DNA of 23,498 nucleotides from a virus, in the IMG/VR virus record IMGVR_UViG_3300030012_001827, positions 1-23,498 of that record; one strand, given 5' to 3'. Position 1 is the first letter of the stretch, and each line of letters starts with the position of its first letter. A program made the translations under genes and the position numbers. This document shows, piece by piece, positions 14,851 through 22,546 of the stretch. Below the pieces are notes generated by a model. It had not been told where the DNA came from, searched no databases, and worked only from the letters and a program-made list of their open reading frames with translations.

Positions 14851-15695
14851 ACATAGTCCTCCAACTTTTTGATTTGTATTTTACCAGAAGCGTTAGTCTT
14901 TTTTCGCTTCTTTCTCTTTTCACCTAAGCCAAGTATTCGGCATTCAGCGTTATTTAGTTTCTTTTGAAAAGATGAAACTAAGGTCTTATCCATACAAAGT
15001 TGCCGTAACACTCTTGGATTCTTAACCCCTAAGCGTCTAGCCAATCTAGGTATTTGTGAATATTGTCTTCTTTGCGGCATGGTTAATCTGCCGTATGATT
15101 TACCACTATGAGCATAGGCTAACATCTCATAGAAATATCTTTGACTCCATCTTCGTTTTACTACGCCATCAACAAAAATTAATTTGTTAGGGTGTATGTT
15201 TTGTGCCAACCAAGATATTATTTGTGTGTCCGATGGTTTATTGAATAGTAGTAACTTAGCCATAAAGTCTCTATCTGATTCTCTAAGATATTCGTTTACA
15301 AGTGAGTATGTGTCTCTTTCATATGATGACGGTTTTTCACTATGAACCGCCATTTCTGATATTTCATTCCAAAGATGATTTACTGAACCTGCTCTTTTTA
15401 TTTGGCACATAGTTTTGATTTCTTTGGGAACAGACTTTTCATTGATTGAAGTTAATACAACCTGCCCCCTGTATAATCTCAAGATAGTAAGTATTGCTTG
15501 CTTATCAGCATTATAATGCACATCTTCAATAATAATCCCATCTTCTATAGGATGAGAGAATATATCAAAGTCTACATCATCTGCATATACTATTTTAGGA
15601 TTCTTAACGAAGGTCTTGGCCTTAGTTGATTTTCCTGTTCCTGTTTTTCCTGTAAGTAATATTGCTCTATTTTTATTCATTGTTGTTAATCCCAT
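14847..15695 (-). CDS. P-loop ATPase of uncertain family, 282 aa
   Basis: Walker A GKTGTGKS at residues 16-23, and a possible Walker B strand GIIIEDVHY (about 53-61). After the ~130-residue nucleotide-binding core comes a helical region rich in Arg (RRWSQRYFYEML, LTMPQRRQYSQIPRLARRLG) that may bind DNA, then a very basic stretch (GEKRKKRKK). The end, IKKLEDYV, loosely resembles a clamp-binding (PIP-like) peptide but lacks the leading Gln. A DNA-dependent ATPase in replication or packaging is plausible; I cannot choose. Start ATG 15695, TAATG overlap, AGGGGT upstream. Confidence 0.7.
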   Translation of the reverse strand: MGLTTMNKNRAILLTGKTGTGKSTKAKTFVKNPKIVYADDVDFDIFSHPIEDGIIIEDVHYNADKQAILTILRLYRGQVVLTSINEKSVPKEIKTMCQIKRAGSVNHLWNEISEMAVHSEKPSSYERDTYSLVNEYLRESDRDFMAKLLLFNKPSDTQIISWLAQNIHPNKLIFVDGVVKRRWSQRYFYEMLAYAHSGKSYGRLTMPQRRQYSQIPRLARRLGVKNPRVLRQLCMDKTLVSSFQKKLNNAECRILGLGEKRKKRKKTNASGKIQIKKLEDYV

Positions 15696-16090
15696 TAGAT
15701 TACCCCTTTTATTTTCATTAGTATTTCCATTCCTTTCAATTCTTTATGAATTCCATTTGACATAATATGAACCGCTTGTCTGAAGTCTTTCCATTCCCCC
15801 TTTGCATCGGGAAGGTTAGGCACTAACTTAGTTACCTTATGGAGTTCTTTAATCCCACCTATTCTTAGAATGGGTTTAGGTCTTGAATTGTGTTCTCTTT
15901 GCTTATAATTAGATTTGATTTGATGCTGTTCAAGGCTTCTTTGGACTCCTAGTAAGAATTCTTCTGTGCCTCTTATGCTTAACCGAACCTTAGCATTATA
16001 GCCTAGTTTTGCTTTAGATGACCGTTCAATGTGTAAGTCCATCTTAGCAATACCCAATAGTATTCCTATCAGCATATCTTTACTATACAT
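15695..16090 (-). CDS. LAGLIDADG-like protein, probably degenerate homing endonuclease fold, 131 aa
   Basis: Residues 11-19 (LLGIAKMDL) align to the LAGLIDADG helix, keeping the Gly and the Asp at the catalytic position but losing the final Gly. The rest follows the order of that fold: strands (GYNAKVRLSIRG), helix (FLLGVQRSLEQHQI), strand (YKQREHNSRPKPILRIGG), helix (IKELHKVTKLVPNLP), then WKDFRQAVHIM. One motif means it would act as a dimer. It could be an active homing endonuclease or a domesticated DNA-binding protein; no intron or intein is seen around it. GGAG 8 bases before ATG 16090. Confidence 0.6.
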   Translation of the reverse strand: MYSKDMLIGILLGIAKMDLHIERSSKAKLGYNAKVRLSIRGTEEFLLGVQRSLEQHQIKSNYKQREHNSRPKPILRIGGIKELHKVTKLVPNLPDAKGEWKDFRQAVHIMSNGIHKELKGMEILMKIKGVI

Positions 16091-16436
16091 GCGATACGCT
16101 CCTATGGCTAGAAATATATTCTGCTTTATATCTTAAATATTCTAAACCGTCACAAACGATAGTTTTGATTATTTCTTCTATTAGCATTTCATCACCCGCA
16201 AAAACGAATGTGATTGAAGTTCCTCGATAGATATTCCAAGCAACTGCTTGTTCTTCACTTACTTCATCAAAAAATACTGCCATTTTAGTGTCATCGAAAT
16301 CCGCTAACTGAACTAGCAATCCTTTGATAAGAAGGTCTACTTCATCGTGAGTAAGTTTACCATATGCCATAAAAGTGAAACTTGTAGCCACTCCATGTTG
16401 CTCAATCCATTTCTGAATATCTGCATCATGGAACAT
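16083..16436 (-). CDS. unidentified acidic protein, 117 aa
   Basis: Alternating strands and helices: TSFTFMAYGKL, then a helix (HDEVDLLIKGLLVQLADF), strand KMAVFFDEV, strand TSITFVFAGD, helix (MLIEEIIKTIVCDGLEYLRY). A compact alpha-beta fold with no visible catalytic motif. ATG 16436 has GTGAT just upstream, part of an extended Shine-Dalgarno. It lies between the histone-fold gene and the LAGLIDADG-like gene. Confidence 0.65.
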   Translation of the reverse strand: MFHDADIQKWIEQHGVATSFTFMAYGKLTHDEVDLLIKGLLVQLADFDDTKMAVFFDEVSEEQAVAWNIYRGTSITFVFAGDEMLIEEIIKTIVCDGLEYLRYKAEYISSHRSVSHV

Positions 16437-16440
16437 ATTA

Positions 16441-16896
16441 TCACTTCATGTATTCCTCATTAGAAGGCCAATAACCATTAGGTGCTGTATTAGTTTCTAG
16501 CCAAAAAATGTGGGCGGCACTGATAGTCTTGGTGTTCCGGTTTAAAGCGTTTTCTTCTGCATTCGCAAGGAGATTCAATAATGCTGTTTCTACCCATTCA
16601 GCGAGGAAATATCTTGCTGACCTTGAAACTCTTAAATCAATATTTTCTTTAATTAGTTTAGAAATATTAATTGTGGTCTTTGGTTTTATTTTTACTTCTT
16701 CCTTTTTAGGAGTAATTAAAATATCATTCTCAACATACGGGCATTCCTCTATAGGGATTATTTTTGGTTTACCACCTGCACCATCATTAATTACATTTCT
16801 AAGAACAGCATTTCCGTTTTCTATTCTCACACAACGATATGTTTGAGGTAGTCCTCGCTTATCTTTTATAATAGTCATTTGGCCTTGCTCTATCAT
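16441..16896 (-). CDS. histone-fold protein (archaeal-histone-like domain in a 151-aa protein)
   Basis: Residues about 77-134 align without gaps to archaeal histones as I remember HMfB: INISKLIKE, then LRVSRSARYFLAEWVE (RVS..AR..LA...E matches), ANAEENA, and NTKTISAAHI (KTI.A..I matches). These cover the three helices and both loop strands of the fold, including the conserved Arg before VS and the Lys-Thr pair. Archaeal histones are ~66-70 aa; this has an extra ~75-residue N-terminal domain of mixed strands with no known family, linked by a Lys-rich stretch (KKEEVKIKPK). It could compact viral DNA or act as a histone-like regulator. ATG 16896, GAGG 7 bases upstream, ATGA overlap with the ligase gene. 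Confidence 0.8.
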   Translation of the reverse strand: MIEQGQMTIIKDKRGLPQTYRCVRIENGNAVLRNVINDGAGGKPKIIPIEECPYVENDILITPKKEEVKIKPKTTINISKLIKENIDLRVSRSARYFLAEWVETALLNLLANAEENALNRNTKTISAAHIFWLETNTAPNGYWPSNEEYMK

Positions 16897-18425
16897 TCTA
16901 ATGCCTCTACATCTTCTAAAGTATTACAATCTGAAGCAAACTTATCATCTCTAATTCTATTACATCTAGGAAATCTAAGACCTATATTATTATTAGAATC
17001 TCTAGTGACTAAATCTGCACTAACTTCTAAAACAGTTCTTGGTAAAAAAGAATATGTTCCGTTATCTACATTAGAAATAATAGTTCTTAATTCTCTTGTT
17101 AATCTAAGTAAATCTTCATCACTAAATCCAGTTCCTACAGAACCAATAGAAATCCATTCTCCTTCATTTCTTACACCAACGCCAAATGTAGCAAAAACAT
17201 TTGACTTAGCACCTTCACCGTATTTAGCATTAAGAATAGCAACATCTAATTCAATTCGTGGAGGCTTATATTTAGCCCATCCTGCGCTTCTTTTACCTGC
17301 TTCATAGGGTAAGGTAGTATCTTTGATAATAATGCCCTCAAAACCATCGTTAATGGCTCTATTATAGAATGCTATAACATCACCACCAATTTCCATTCTG
17401 TGTGCTTGGTCGGGTAATTTTTTCATATATTGTAATCTAGTAAGATACTCTAAATCCATAATAGTCTTATCTCCCATCTTGAGGCAATCAAATATAACCC
17501 ACTTGACTTTAACCTTCTCTCTTGCTTCCGCATGGTCTTTAGAATGAACTCTTGTTCCCATTAGTTTATGTTCAGCAGGTGAACCATCATCTTTAATTGG
17601 ATATATTTCACCATCAAGAATACAATCTACTTCATATTGTCTAACTGTTTCTACAACATCTTGGAACTGTGGTGTAACTACCTTACCTTTACGATTAAAG
17701 ATAATCACACTATCTCCTTCTTTGTGTATCTGATAGCGATTACCGTCATACTTGTAATCTACAATTTTATTCTCCGGCCACTTATTTATAGGCACATCTT
17801 TAGCCAACATAGGAGCAACGAATGTTCCATGGGATAAAACCGTAGGTGGGTTTTCACCCATTTCATAATAGATTGCTGTTGTTTCAATATTACTCAAATT
17901 AAGGTGTTTCTTTACTTCGCTAACTTTCTTATTATAGTATTTAGCCATAATCTTGACTACTGTTCCTTTGTTAATTCCATTTCTAGGAGTTCTAAGTAAA
18001 TAACGAATAAACCATCTGCGCTCTAATGCCGACATATCTCTAATAGCAAAATAAAAAGTATCATAATTATTTGAAGTGATGCTACCATAATCCATTTCCA
18101 ATAGACGCTTAACATTAGCAATACTCAAAGGATTGCCTTGTGTTTCTGCTGAAGAATCTAGATAATACAATGCATCTCCTAAATCATTGTGTGCATTGTA
18201 ATTACCTTCTATCTCATCTTCAAAGATATCAAACGCCTTTGCTATCCATTTCTTTGCTTTTGCTAAGGCTATATTATTGGCAATTAATTCATCCTTAGAA
18301 AGAATAGAAAGCACTAGAGGAACTTCATCAAAATTCTGTAAGTCTCTTGATATTCTTGTTATCTGCTGTGTTGGTATTAGGCCGTCCGTTGATTCTAACA
18401 TTCGGCTCATCATTTTCCATGTCAT
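16893..18425 (-). CDS. ATP-dependent DNA ligase
   Basis: 510 aa. N-terminal DNA-binding domain (SRMLEST ... LLRTPRNGINKGTVVKIMAKYY). Catalytic motif I is DYKYDGNR with the adenylated Lys at 225. Further motifs follow: LDGEIYP (motif III region), FDCL (IIIa), EGIIIKD (IV), GWAKYKP (V). The OB fold at the end contains FPRCNRIRDDK. Order and length fit the archaeal/eukaryotic LigI-type family (usually ~550-600 aa). It joins Okazaki fragments using ATP, probably with PCNA. Start ATG 18425 has GGAG 10 bases upstream; the preceding gene overlaps by 98 bases. Confidence 0.93.
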   Translation of the reverse strand: MTWKMMSRMLESTDGLIPTQQITRISRDLQNFDEVPLVLSILSKDELIANNIALAKAKKWIAKAFDIFEDEIEGNYNAHNDLGDALYYLDSSAETQGNPLSIANVKRLLEMDYGSITSNNYDTFYFAIRDMSALERRWFIRYLLRTPRNGINKGTVVKIMAKYYNKKVSEVKKHLNLSNIETTAIYYEMGENPPTVLSHGTFVAPMLAKDVPINKWPENKIVDYKYDGNRYQIHKEGDSVIIFNRKGKVVTPQFQDVVETVRQYEVDCILDGEIYPIKDDGSPAEHKLMGTRVHSKDHAEAREKVKVKWVIFDCLKMGDKTIMDLEYLTRLQYMKKLPDQAHRMEIGGDVIAFYNRAINDGFEGIIIKDTTLPYEAGKRSAGWAKYKPPRIELDVAILNAKYGEGAKSNVFATFGVGVRNEGEWISIGSVGTGFSDEDLLRLTRELRTIISNVDNGTYSFLPRTVLEVSADLVTRDSNNNIGLRFPRCNRIRDDKFASDCNTLEDVEALE

Positions 18426-18555
18426 CTATAATCATCTCCATATTGGTATTCACTTTAATAACCAGTTCTTTTAGAAGGCGGGATATTTCACCTTCATTTT
18501 TATCCGAGTAAGTCCACATAGCATTCGCTAAGTAAATCCATTCACTCTTCTTCAT
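18328..18555 (-). CDS. unidentified protein, 75 aa, overlapping the ligase start
   Basis: Begins MKKSEWIYLANAMWTYSDKN, then a helix (EISRLLKELVIKV) and an acidic, Asn-rich tail running into the overlapping ligase frame. No family recognised. ATG 18555 (GGGG upstream) or ATG 18570 (AGGT upstream) are both possible. The 98-base overlap with the ligase gene is unusually long for this genome. Confidence 0.55.
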   Translation of the reverse strand: MKKSEWIYLANAMWTYSDKNEGEISRLLKELVIKVNTNMEMIIDDMENDEPNVRINGRPNTNTADNKNIKRLTEF

Positions 18556-18901
18556 CTGTATTCCCCGCATCTACTACCTGTAAAAGTCTTAGAAAGTTAG
18601 TCATCATATGTTGAACCATTTCTGCTTCTTCCATATTTTTGTTTTCTAATAAACGATGAAATAAATGAATAAGAGTTGCTTGGGTAATAGCGGGTGCTAG
18701 TTTAGCCATTGAGCCATTAGTAAATATCTCCCAATAACAAACAAAACTCGCTCTTGCTAGATAGTTGCCTCTCGCTATGTCATTATAGCCTTGAGAAAAA
18801 TGGTCATGTGCCAAAGGGTCTTTCTTCAGTTTTTTCTTTGTGGCTTTACCCCAATCATCAAATTTCTTGTCGTTTGTTGTTATCAAATATAATTTATTCA
18901 T
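18542..18901 (-). CDS. unidentified helical protein, 119 aa
   Basis: After a short strand (LYLITTND) it is nearly all helix: KKFDDWGKATKKKLKKD, NYLARASFVCYWEIFTNG, LAPAITQATLIHLFHRLLEN, EEAEMVQHMMTNFLRLLQVV, and an acidic end (NTDEEE). No motif recognised. GGAG 10 bases before ATG 18901; overlaps its neighbours at both ends. Confidence 0.65.
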   Translation of the reverse strand: MNKLYLITTNDKKFDDWGKATKKKLKKDPLAHDHFSQGYNDIARGNYLARASFVCYWEIFTNGSMAKLAPAITQATLIHLFHRLLENKNMEEAEMVQHMMTNFLRLLQVVDAGNTDEEE

Positions 18902-19169
18902 TATCCATACTCTCCTTTAATATTATTAAATGCTCCAAACTATTTTGAGCAATAGCAAAAGTTTTCTCTATATGCTCAACTTGGACTCTACAACCCTCTC
19001 CGCTATTGGGAGGCTTTTCCATGTAGGCTTCTATCAGCCTAGAAAAAGTATGCAGTAGAGAACTAGAACATTTAGCAAAACGCTCGGTAGAGCCATCTCC
19101 AAAAGAACGCTTTGGGTTTGGCTGTCTAAGTAGTTTATTTGCCTCTCTTATGCTTATACTATATTTCAT
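18894..19169 (-). CDS. unidentified helical protein, 91 aa
   Basis: Starts with a helix (SISIREANKLLRQPN), a loop (KRSFGDGST), then helices (FAKCSSSLLHTFSRLIEAYM and VEHIEKTFAIAQNSLEHLII). No catalytic motif. GGAGGG 7 bases before ATG 19169, ATGA overlap with the gene before. Confidence 0.65.
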   Translation of the reverse strand: MKYSISIREANKLLRQPNPKRSFGDGSTERFAKCSSSLLHTFSRLIEAYMEKPPNSGEGCRVQVEHIEKTFAIAQNSLEHLIILKESMDNE

Positions 19170-19363
19170 TCTAATTCCCTCCTTAATATCTGTAATAGAA
19201 GTTTAGCCTCTTCTATGTTTAATCTAATTCCTTTATTTGTAGGTTTATCATCTCTAAACCAACGAATATCTAATACTTCTATATTCCAGTAAACACCTCT
19301 TTTTACTAAAACTTCCTGCGTTGCATCTCTTACAACTCTACCTACTATTGGCATTTCACTCAA
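19166..19363 (-). CDS. PC4-like (transcriptional coactivator p15) small protein, 65 aa
   Basis: The core VLDIRWFRDDKPTNKGIRL followed by a helix (IEEAKLLLQILRREL) fits the PC4/YdbC pattern: a DIR-x-W/Y strand, a turn with PT-x-KG, and a C-terminal helix. PC4-like proteins bind ssDNA and act in transcription or repair. The family call is from pattern only. Start choice: the TTG at 19363 shares TTGA with the upstream stop and has GGTGG 5 bases before it, the same junction as PCNA; GTG 19372 lacks spacing for a Shine-Dalgarno. Confidence 0.55.
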   Translation of the reverse strand: MSEMPIVGRVVRDATQEVLVKRGVYWNIEVLDIRWFRDDKPTNKGIRLNIEEAKLLLQILRRELE

Positions 19364-19758
19364 TTCATCCACCCCTGTTTGAATTTATCTAGTTCATTTC
19401 TAGACTTGAAATATCTAGGTGTGTCTAATTCATCTAGACGATTAACAACCCAACAAGCACCACCAAGAGAAGAAATCTGAACAACTTCATATTGTCCTCC
19501 GTTTACTTCTAAAACTTCTAGTGTATTTACTTCGGGAACCAAACCATACTGTCTAGTTATTTCTCCTGCTATATCATGTATATTATCAACTACATACTTT
19601 ACAATGTGTGAGCGTTGGATTGGTATTTTGGGTGCGACATCTATCTTTAGATTACCAGTCATATTACAGACTATGCACTTATTTCCTTTACAAATAGGGC
19701 ATTTAATCTGTGCTTTATGTGGCGCAGGTAATGTTACTGTTACTGCTTTCTTTTTCAT
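19360..19758 (-). CDS. protein with a DnaJ-type zinc knuckle pair, 132 aa
   Basis: After a basic start, KCPICKGNKCIVCNMTG holds two closely spaced CxxC pairs, the style of DnaJ-like zinc modules or zinc ribbons. The rest is strands and helices (HIVKYVVDNIHDIAGEI, TLEVLEVNGGQYEVVQI, CWVVNRLD) ending FKQGWMN. Unknown role; protein or nucleic acid binding likely. ATG 19758 has GGTGAT 6 bases upstream and ATGA overlap, so I reject the longer start at 19779. Confidence 0.68.
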   Translation of the reverse strand: MKKKAVTVTLPAPHKAQIKCPICKGNKCIVCNMTGNLKIDVAPKIPIQRSHIVKYVVDNIHDIAGEITRQYGLVPEVNTLEVLEVNGGQYEVVQISSLGGACWVVNRLDELDTPRYFKSRNELDKFKQGWMN

Positions 19759-19862
19759 TTTCTCATCACCTTTACACATTTTTCACATACACCGTATCGT
19801 CTTAGAAAGTATCCGTCTGTTGTTCTTAGTCGTCTTTTGCATCTAGAACAATCTTCAATCAT
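19755..19862 (-). CDS. miniature zinc-ribbon protein, 35 aa
   Basis: ATG 19862 to TGA 19757-19755. MIEDCSRCKRRLRT ... YGVCEKCVKVM: two CxxC knuckles with a basic turn between them. Both ends are exact ATGA overlaps with neighbours, and GGAGTGA lies 6 bases upstream (9 from the core GGAG). Together these make it a convincing gene despite its size. Probably binds nucleic acid or protein. Confidence 0.72.
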   Translation of the reverse strand: MIEDCSRCKRRLRTTDGYFLRRYGVCEKCVKVMRK

Positions 19863-20515
19863 ATGTCGTCACTCCTTTCATATTTATATCCTAATTTTTT
19901 CATTAGTTTTGGTGATAAGAAATGTTCACGCATAGGTCTTTGTTTTCCGAAAGTAGGGTCTTGTTCCATTCTTTGAGCAACAGAAATAAAATACTCCCTT
20001 TCTTCCGGGGTTTTAGCATTTTCTAATTGCTTAGCAAGATAATGTGCTGTTGCCTCTTTTGATATTTCTGCATTAGGATAAATTTCTTGATAGTTGTAGC
20101 CAAAATCTAACTTATAGTCTTCGGGATAAACCCACAAATGAAATTGATTACAAGTATCAACTAGTTTACTCATAGGAGGATAGATTTCTACAGCAGTTCT
20201 TTCTTCACCACAAATTTCATTTTTTATCATCTGCATATCTCTCCAATCATGTGCATGATGGGTATTTTTAGTATTTCTAATACTTAACCATGTAAACTTA
20301 TTGTTAGGAAACTGATGAGTGGGGTTATCAGGGTAATATACTTTAACAACATATTCATCATTACCCCAAAACTCATCATATTCTAAATTACTTATATCAG
20401 TATTAGGGAAGTTTTCTTTGGTTATTTCTAATTTAACTAACGGAGTCCAAACACTCTTTTTAGGTTTAGACCTTCTAGATTTTCTTTGTTTTCTTTTTAC
20501 AACATTAAAATTCAC
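19859..20515 (-). CDS. phage-type protein of unknown function (DUF7694-like), 218 aa
   Basis: The central part (LSIRNTKNTHHAHDWRDMQ, then IKNEICGEERTAVEIYPP, SKLVDTCNQFHLWV) matches from memory a domain widely found in tailed phages and named, I believe, DUF7694. Its hallmark is HDWR..Q.IKNE..G.E..A.E.YP..S.LVDT.NQ.HLW. Function unknown. A very basic N-terminal stretch (KRKQRKSRRSKPKK) suggests nucleic acid contact. The start is GTG 20515: GGAGG 7 bases upstream and no in-frame ATG nearby; the ATG two bases upstream is immediately followed by a stop. Confidence 0.7.
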   Translation of the reverse strand: MNFNVVKRKQRKSRRSKPKKSVWTPLVKLEITKENFPNTDISNLEYDEFWGNDEYVVKVYYPDNPTHQFPNNKFTWLSIRNTKNTHHAHDWRDMQMIKNEICGEERTAVEIYPPMSKLVDTCNQFHLWVYPEDYKLDFGYNYQEIYPNAEISKEATAHYLAKQLENAKTPEEREYFISVAQRMEQDPTFGKQRPMREHFLSPKLMKKLGYKYERSDDI

Positions 20516-20517
20516 AT

Positions 20518-20838
20518 TTATTCCTCCTTAAAATAATGGAGCGTGGCGTTGTTGTTGGTTTTAACTGGTTTATTGGTTCTATCACTAAGATATACTTTAG
20601 AATAATTTCTACCGAGATACCAAATTATTTGGCTACTAGTCGGCATGTCATAACTGCGTGTTGGCCGTCTGTTGGCCCTTCCATTAATTTTGTTGATTCG
20701 ATGCTCAACCGTTTTTAAAACAAATAAATCATCTAATATAGCCCGATAGGTTCTTGGTTTAGAAGTTATTACTATATCTATACCCTTTTTAGCCCATTCA
20801 GATATCGGTGCAGAATTAGGATTTCTAGCACTTACCAT
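20518..20838 (-). CDS. small probable winged-helix protein, 106 aa
   Basis: From ATG 20838: helices ISEWAKKGIDIV and RTYRAILDDLFVLKTVEHRI, then MPTSSQIIWYLGRNYSKV, a helix-turn-helix-like pair, and a strand ending (ATLHYFKEE). Basic in the middle. Possibly a DNA-binding regulator; I am not certain of the fold. Shine-Dalgarno GGAGG 7 bases upstream inside the previous gene's final codons. Confidence 0.6.
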   Translation of the reverse strand: MVSARNPNSAPISEWAKKGIDIVITSKPRTYRAILDDLFVLKTVEHRINKINGRANRRPTRSYDMPTSSQIIWYLGRNYSKVYLSDRTNKPVKTNNNATLHYFKEE

Positions 20839-20840
20839 AT

Positions 20841-21038
20841 TTATTCCTCCGCTAGCAAAGCCCATTCAATTTTATCTTTCATATTAAGACCAAATGTATT
20901 TCCATACGCTTCAAGGAAATCTACTACAGTTTCTACACAACCTATTCCTTCAACCATGTTTTCTATATCTCGCTTATCCCATTCATAAAGGTCTATAGCA
21001 ACCATACACGCTAATTTTCTCATTTCTCTATATCCCAT
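20841..21038 (-). CDS. unidentified helical protein, 65 aa
   Basis: Helices MRKLACMVAIDLYEWDKRD, MVEGIGCVETVVDFLEAYG and KDKIEWALLAEE. Acidic, no motif recognised. It begins from the same GGAGGAATAAATATGG leader that ends the GroEL gene, and its own final GAG GAA TAA makes the leader of the next gene. Confidence 0.65.
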   Translation of the reverse strand: MGYREMRKLACMVAIDLYEWDKRDIENMVEGIGCVETVVDFLEAYGNTFGLNMKDKIEWALLAEE

Positions 21039-21040
21039 AT

Positions 21041-22546
21041 TTATTCCTCCAATAATACTGCAACATCTGTAGTGTAGAACAATTTTGCTATTGACATAGC
21101 AGTTAAGAAACTGTTCTTAGTTACCTTAACAGGGTCAAATACTCCCGCTACTTCCAAATCCATGTAATCGCCAGTAAGAGCATTGAATCCTAAAGAACCC
21201 ACTAAATCATCATCATGCCAACTACCTTCATGGTTACTATTGCTTAATAGCGTGTTATATGGAGCATAAAGGGAATGCGCTAAGAAATTGAACTTTGTTT
21301 CTATCTTATCACCTGCATGGGCTAATGAGGTTCCGCCACCCAAAACAATCCCTTCTGCTAATGCCGCTTTAGTAGCATTAAGAGCATCGTCTAATCTTTC
21401 CTTCTTTTCTCTTAGTTCTAAGGAAGAAGAAGCACCAACTTTTATTGTTGCCACGCCACCCTTTAGTCTAGATATTCTAGATTTAATACGGGCTTTGTCA
21501 AAGCCTTCCATGTCATCTAATTGACCCTTTAGAAGTTTTATTTGTTTTTCAGCATCACCGACACCGCCAACTACAATTGTTTTTTCCTTAGTTACTGTAA
21601 TATTTTCACAACTACCAAAGTCACTCAATACAACATTAGTCGGGTCGTCTTTGCTTTCTTGAGTAAATAACTTACCATCTACTAATGATTGAATATCGGC
21701 TAATTCATCTAGTTGCTTATCTCCAAAATTAGGTGCAAGTATGGCACAACATTCCACCGTTTGATTCATTAGATTCATAACTAAATTGTTTAATGCTGAA
21801 CCCGACATACCGCCACAGAAAATAACTAGCGGCCTACTATTAGAGGAAGCCAGTTCTAACATAGGAATCAAATCCTTAAAATTCTTAAAATGAATATTAG
21901 AAATAAAGATAAGAGGATTACTAAACACAGTTCTTCCATTAGCGGTGTTAGCCATTAAATGACTAATATAACCTTCAGTAAGTTCCATACCCTCTCTTAT
22001 CACCAGTTCTGTATTATGTGATTTAGATTCTTCTACTGTAACAATACCGTCTCTACCTACTTTAGCCAAAGCATCACTAATTAGTTTACCTAGAACCCTA
22101 TCGTTGTTTGCCGCTATTGTAGCGACTTCAATAATATCAGCATCTTGTATTTCTGTAGCCATTGAATCTAATTGCTCTACCACTTGATTTGTAAAATCAT
22201 CAAGAAGACCCATGAATTCATGAGTGGTTAAATCTAGTTTGCTGTTGTGATTATGTATTGCATTACAAAATGCTTGTGCTAAAATACAAGCAGTGGTAGT
22301 TCCATCACCGCTTCCTTCTTGTGCTTTATGTGCTAGATTTTGAACCATCTGAATACCCATCTGAACATAAGGGTCTTCGCTACTAATATGTCTTGTAATG
22401 GTTACTCCATCGTTAATAATAACAGGAGGATTACCCTGTAGAATAACTGTTTTGGCTTGTGGGCCAAGTGTAGGGCTAACAGTATTAGCAACTAAATTAA
22501 TTCCTTGTAGTAGTTTTTCTTTTACTTCTTTACCGTGTATAATCAT
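21041..22546 (-). CDS. GroEL-type (group I) chaperonin
   Basis: 501 aa, shorter than bacterial GroEL (~545 aa). Group I signatures: TVSPTLGPQAKTVILQ at the start, INDGVTIT (D46), GSGDGTTTA (D81), ISRLKGGVATIKVGA and LDDALNATKAALAEGI (D387), with EGIVLGGG after it. So the ATPase Asp residues matching GroEL D52, D87 and D398 are all present. It is not thermosome-like. The Gly/Met tail of GroEL is absent; it ends AVLLEE. A GroES-like gene lies just upstream. It probably folds capsid or other viral proteins, as phage chaperonins do. ATG 22546 (ATGA overlap, GGTGG upstream) rather than 22579. Confidence 0.92.
   Translation of the reverse strand: MIIHGKEVKEKLLQGINLVANTVSPTLGPQAKTVILQGNPPVIINDGVTITRHISSEDPYVQMGIQMVQNLAHKAQEGSGDGTTTACILAQAFCNAIHNHNSKLDLTTHEFMGLLDDFTNQVVEQLDSMATEIQDADIIEVATIAANNDRVLGKLISDALAKVGRDGIVTVEESKSHNTELVIREGMELTEGYISHLMANTANGRTVFSNPLIFISNIHFKNFKDLIPMLELASSNSRPLVIFCGGMSGSALNNLVMNLMNQTVECCAILAPNFGDKQLDELADIQSLVDGKLFTQESKDDPTNVVLSDFGSCENITVTKEKTIVVGGVGDAEKQIKLLKGQLDDMEGFDKARIKSRISRLKGGVATIKVGASSSLELREKKERLDDALNATKAALAEGIVLGGGTSLAHAGDKIETKFNFLAHSLYAPYNTLLSNSNHEGSWHDDDLVGSLGFNALTGDYMDLEVAGVFDPVKVTKNSFLTAMSIAKLFYTTDVAVLLEE

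Noticed and set aside
14847-15695. Clamp loader large subunit (RfcL)
   Set aside because: Only a Walker A and a weak Walker B are seen; the RFC boxes and SRC motif are missing and the C-terminal half does not resemble RFC.
15672-15695. PCNA-binding role for the ATPase C-terminus (14847 gene) based on its IKKLEDYV tail
   Set aside because: The leading Gln is not at the right spacing and the final pair is Tyr-Val; too weak to annotate (the tail itself is encoded near 14850-14875).
21041-22546. Thermosome (group II chaperonin), expected for an archaeal virus
   Set aside because: The diagnostic blocks (TLGP..KTV, GDGTTTA..LAQA, LDDALNATKAALAEG) and the GroES partner are group I.
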